A DNA stretch of 14,593 nucleotides from contig DMHA01000171.1 in the NCBI GenBank assembly GCA_003449615.1, forward strand, positions 1-14,593, written 5' to 3'. Each line of letters starts with the position of its first letter. Position 1 is the first letter of the stretch. This stretch comes from Flavobacterium sp. (lineage in GTDB: Bacteria > Bacteroidota > Bacteroidia > Flavobacteriales > Flavobacteriaceae). Under the pieces are notes generated by a model. It saw only the letters and a program-made list of their open reading frames with translations. It did no database searches and was not told the DNA's origin. Below, piece after piece: positions 12,843 to 14,593 of this stretch. Both the position numbers and the translations under genes were made by a program.

Positions 12843-13331
12843 TCATTGTATAAGCTCAAAACCTATATATTCTAATCCTAATAATGCTTTTGTGCTGTGA
12901 AACGATATTTGGTCAAACAATTTGTGTGGTTTTAATCTTAAAATTGTCTCTGTCTTTGATAATAAACCTGACTCATATAATGTTATCGTACTGAAAAGAT
13001 TATCATTGGCAACAGGTCCTTTTATAATATCAAAATGGTGAATTGGATTTCCGTTTCTATTTTGAAGTACAAAATCCAACCATAGCTCATTTGCTTTTTC
13101 AAATATTTTTATATTGTAATTATCATTTTGAAATAATAATTCACTACAGTTGTATATCGAAACAATAGCATTATTTGCGTTTTTTGTTCTATTTTTCTTT
13201 AATACCGCCCATCGTGATGCTTGGTCAAAACTAGTAGTGGCATAAAAACCATTGCCAAAATCTAAATTTCTTAAGGATTCAATCAATTTTGGTTTTTCTA
13301 TCTTGTGTGTACTACCATGATATAAATTCAT
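12843..13331 (-). CDS. DUF3990 protein, ADP-ribosyltransferase-like (putative toxin)
   Basis: The 162-aa product matches the DUF3990 pattern from end to end: NLYHGSTHKIEKPKL (2-16), NLDFGNGFYATTSFDQASRWA (22-42), ELWLDFVLQNR (82-92), DIIKGPVANDN (101-111) and QISFHSTKALLGLEYIGF (141-158). The first two blocks are the NAD-binding core of the ART fold: H5 of YHGS and Y30 of GFY would be the H and Y of an H-Y-E-type triad. E120 is a candidate third residue. DUF3990 is placed among ADP-ribosyltransferase-like families and is proposed as a toxin; its target is not established. The start codon touches the stop of the DUF3791 gene upstream (zero gap), so expression is coupled. It interrupts the sugar operon. 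Confidence 0.82.
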   Translation of the reverse strand: MNLYHGSTHKIEKPKLIESLRNLDFGNGFYATTSFDQASRWAVLKKNRTKNANNAIVSIYNCSELLFQNDNYNIKIFEKANELWLDFVLQNRNGNPIHHFDIIKGPVANDNLFSTITLYESGLLSKTETILRLKPHKLFDQISFHSTKALLGLEYIGFELIQ

Positions 13332-13547
13332 TTAAACGATAATTTTAGAATTGATAAACTGCTCGATTTCATATAGAATATATCTCTTTCCTTGGGTGTG
13401 CAACACTTCATAACTTTGCTCTAAAAAATCAAAAACTTCATTTTTTTCAAATAATTCTAAAACCTTATACCCCTCTAAGTTGTACTTTTGACGGTAACAT
13501 TCTAGGCAGAATGTAATAAATTGCTCGGTTTTAGTGAGTGTTATCAT
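13332..13547 (-). CDS. DUF3791 protein (putative antitoxin/partner)
   Basis: This 71-aa product matches DUF3791: EQFITFCLECYRQKYNLEGYKVLELFEKNEVFDFLEQSYEVLHTQG, with the diagnostic L-H-T-Q-G at residues 49-53 and a helical C-terminus. DUF3791 genes commonly sit next to DUF3990 genes, and the pair is regarded as a likely toxin-antitoxin module. Here it is sandwiched, overlapping the 72-aa gene upstream by 17 bp and abutting the DUF3990 gene downstream. No DNA-binding motif is seen, so autoregulation must come from elsewhere if it exists. Confidence 0.82.
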   Translation of the reverse strand: MITLTKTEQFITFCLECYRQKYNLEGYKVLELFEKNEVFDFLEQSYEVLHTQGKRYILYEIEQFINSKIIV

Positions 13548-13749
13548 CTTTTTCGTTTTCTAACATTTCATACAAAAGGTGCGTACTCATTTGCCACATT
13601 TTCAATTCTTCGTTTTTTAGCCCATCATAAACCCTTGAGTTGTATAACCAATGCAAAGATTCTCTGAAAGAACTTTTCTTTTCTTTAATCAAAGACAAAA
13701 GATCTTGTAATTTTATGATTAATAATGCTTCAAACGCTTCTTTATTCAT
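13531..13749 (-). CDS. Small protein of the DUF3791/DUF3990 cassette
   Basis: The 72-aa product is probably all helical and charged: MNKEAFEALLIIKLQDLLSL, then IKEKKSSFRESLHWLYNSRVYDGLKNEELKMWQMSTHLLYEMLENEK. I do not know a formal family name. Short proteins with this 'sFrEsLhwLYnSrvYdgL..ee..mWq.S...LyeML' look seem to accompany DUF3791/DUF3990 pairs in Bacteroidota, which is a recollection and not something I can test here. The 17-bp overlap with the DUF3791 gene and the lack of any promoter gap argue for a three-gene unit. It could be a second antitoxin component or an assembly partner. It starts 17 bp after the acyltransferase stop. Confidence 0.72.
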   Translation of the reverse strand: MNKEAFEALLIIKLQDLLSLIKEKKSSFRESLHWLYNSRVYDGLKNEELKMWQMSTHLLYEMLENEKDDNTH

Positions 13750-13766
13750 GTTTTAGATACTATAAA

Positions 13767-14402
13767 TTAGACATCCCTTTTAGAGTATTCTGGTAAATAT
13801 TTTATAATTTTTGCTGGATTTCCTGCGACTACTGTCCATGGTTCAACATCTTTTACAATAACACTTTTTGCACCAACAACTGCACCCTCACCTATTGTTA
13901 CTCCTTTTAAAATAGTAACATCAAATCCAATCCATACTTTTGATTCTATAATTATTGGGGCATCTTTTACATGAGTCCAATCTTTATTTTCAATATTGTT
14001 ACCATTATAATTTATAGAGTCTTCATAACATTGGTGGTTGTCATTTTTTCGTTCTTCCCAATAAATGCTGTGTGAGTTATGGTCATAAATGGTAATTCCC
14101 CAAGCCATGGTTACATCATCTTGTATTTCAATTTTATTTCTGCAAATTAATGTAGCCCCTCCTATGTGTACATTATTACCAATACTAATTTTACCATTTT
14201 TTGTTTCAAAAATAAAATTAGCTTTAATAATTCCTTTTTCGCCAATGGTAATGTATTTTCTGTCTTCTAATTTATTTTCAGCATCAAAACGAAGAGTCGA
14301 ACCATTTATAAAAGTAGTTTTATTGCATGAAAATTTATTTTCATATTTTTTTAAAGATGAAATTTTTGGTTTTAGTAGTGTTTTTTTTAGAAAATTTTGC
14401 AC
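13767..14402 (-). CDS. Hexapeptide-repeat (left-handed beta-helix) acyltransferase
   Basis: The 211-aa product is an O-acyltransferase of the WbbJ/xenobiotic acyltransferase type that would add acetyl (from acetyl-CoA) to a sugar of the surface polysaccharide. Imperfect hexapeptide repeats run from about residue 52 to 196: ITIGEKGIIKANF, ISIGNNVHIGGATLI, IEIQDDVTMAWGITI, then VWIGFDVTILKGVTIGEGAVVGAKSVIVKDV. The loop D107-H-N-S-H111 after ITIY holds the likely catalytic histidine. The terminal VVAGNPAKII is the usual CoA-binding turn. The loop at 112-145 (KNDNHQCYEDSINYNGNNIENKDW) is longer than in minimal maltose O-acetyltransferase-like enzymes. The gene lies 5 bp after the partial gene upstream and leads into the DUF cassette. 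Confidence 0.87.
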   Translation of the reverse strand: MQNFLKKTLLKPKISSLKKYENKFSCNKTTFINGSTLRFDAENKLEDRKYITIGEKGIIKANFIFETKNGKISIGNNVHIGGATLICRNKIEIQDDVTMAWGITIYDHNSHSIYWEERKNDNHQCYEDSINYNGNNIENKDWTHVKDAPIIIESKVWIGFDVTILKGVTIGEGAVVGAKSVIVKDVEPWTVVAGNPAKIIKYLPEYSKRDV

Positions 14403-14407
14403 TTATT

Positions 14408-14593
14408 TTAAAGTTTTTTGAATATAGAAACTAATTTAATTTTTAGTTTATTTTTAATTTTTATAATTTTACTTTTTTGGTTGACTTTGACTGATAAATG
14501 GTTTGATAATTTTGACATCCCTTCTTTGAGTAATTCTACTTCGTCTAAATTAAACCAATTTGAATTTATTAATTCTGAATAAGTATTTAAAAC
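14408..14593 (-). CDS. C-terminal end of an unidentified gene (runs off right edge)
   Basis: The minus strand is open from the window edge (base 14593, in frame) to a TAA at 14408-14410, giving 61 residues that begin VLNTYSELINSNWFNLDEVE and end KLVSIFKKL. The fragment is helical and very rich in lysine near its end, as in many membrane-surface-associated glycosyltransferases or wzx/wzy neighbours, but no motif identifies it. Only 5 bp separate its stop from the acyltransferase start, so it belongs to the same operon. It was missed by length-limited gene finding because the start lies outside the window. Confidence 0.7.
   Translation of the reverse strand, partial: VLNTYSELINSNWFNLDEVELLKEGMSKLSNHLSVKVNQKSKIIKIKNKLKIKLVSIFKKL

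Overview
The window is AT-rich DNA from a member of the Bacteroidota, most likely a flavobacterium. The evidence is TAnnTTTG-type promoter boxes, A-rich leaders without Shine-Dalgarno sequences, exported proteins of the 'VGIGTxxP' family, and protein families (GxxExxY, DUF3990/DUF3791, AAA_14/DUF4143 ATPases) that are common in that phylum. No species can be named from sequence alone.

The frame of the window is a surface-polysaccharide (O-antigen or capsule type) gene cluster read on the minus strand. At the right edge (14593 down to 10791) lie the C-terminal end of an unidentified gene, a hexapeptide-repeat acyltransferase, an NAD-dependent sugar epimerase/dehydratase and a GT4 glycosyltransferase. 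At the left edge lie a GT11 fucosyltransferase-like enzyme and the first 23 codons of a GT2 glycosyltransferase. The roughly 9 kb between is accessory material, and a three-gene cassette (DUF3990 ADP-ribosyltransferase-like protein, DUF3791 protein, unrecognised 72-aa protein) sits inside the right-hand sugar operon.

The accessory block holds, on the minus strand, two AAA_14/DUF4143 ATPases bracketing a compact three-gene hipB-hipS-hipT toxin-antitoxin operon. Its kinase lacks the N-terminal subdomain of HipA, and that subdomain is encoded as the separate HipS protein. The hip promoter region carries three 19-bp operator-like repeats exactly 40 bp apart. The neighbouring ATPase promoter carries two copies of a different 16-bp palindrome.

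On the plus strand (1926-6008) are four exported proteins. Two are paralogues with flavobacterial surface-repeat modules and a C-terminal phage tail-collar-like domain carrying four HxH motifs; they share a nearly identical DNA block. Two strong intrinsic terminators flank the last gene of this group.

On either side of the GT11 gene are two related non-autonomous elements with inverted-repeat ends. Each carries a decayed fragment of a GxxExxY gene and the same 24-bp perfect palindrome. The 5' extension of the GT11 reading frame appears to be element-derived.
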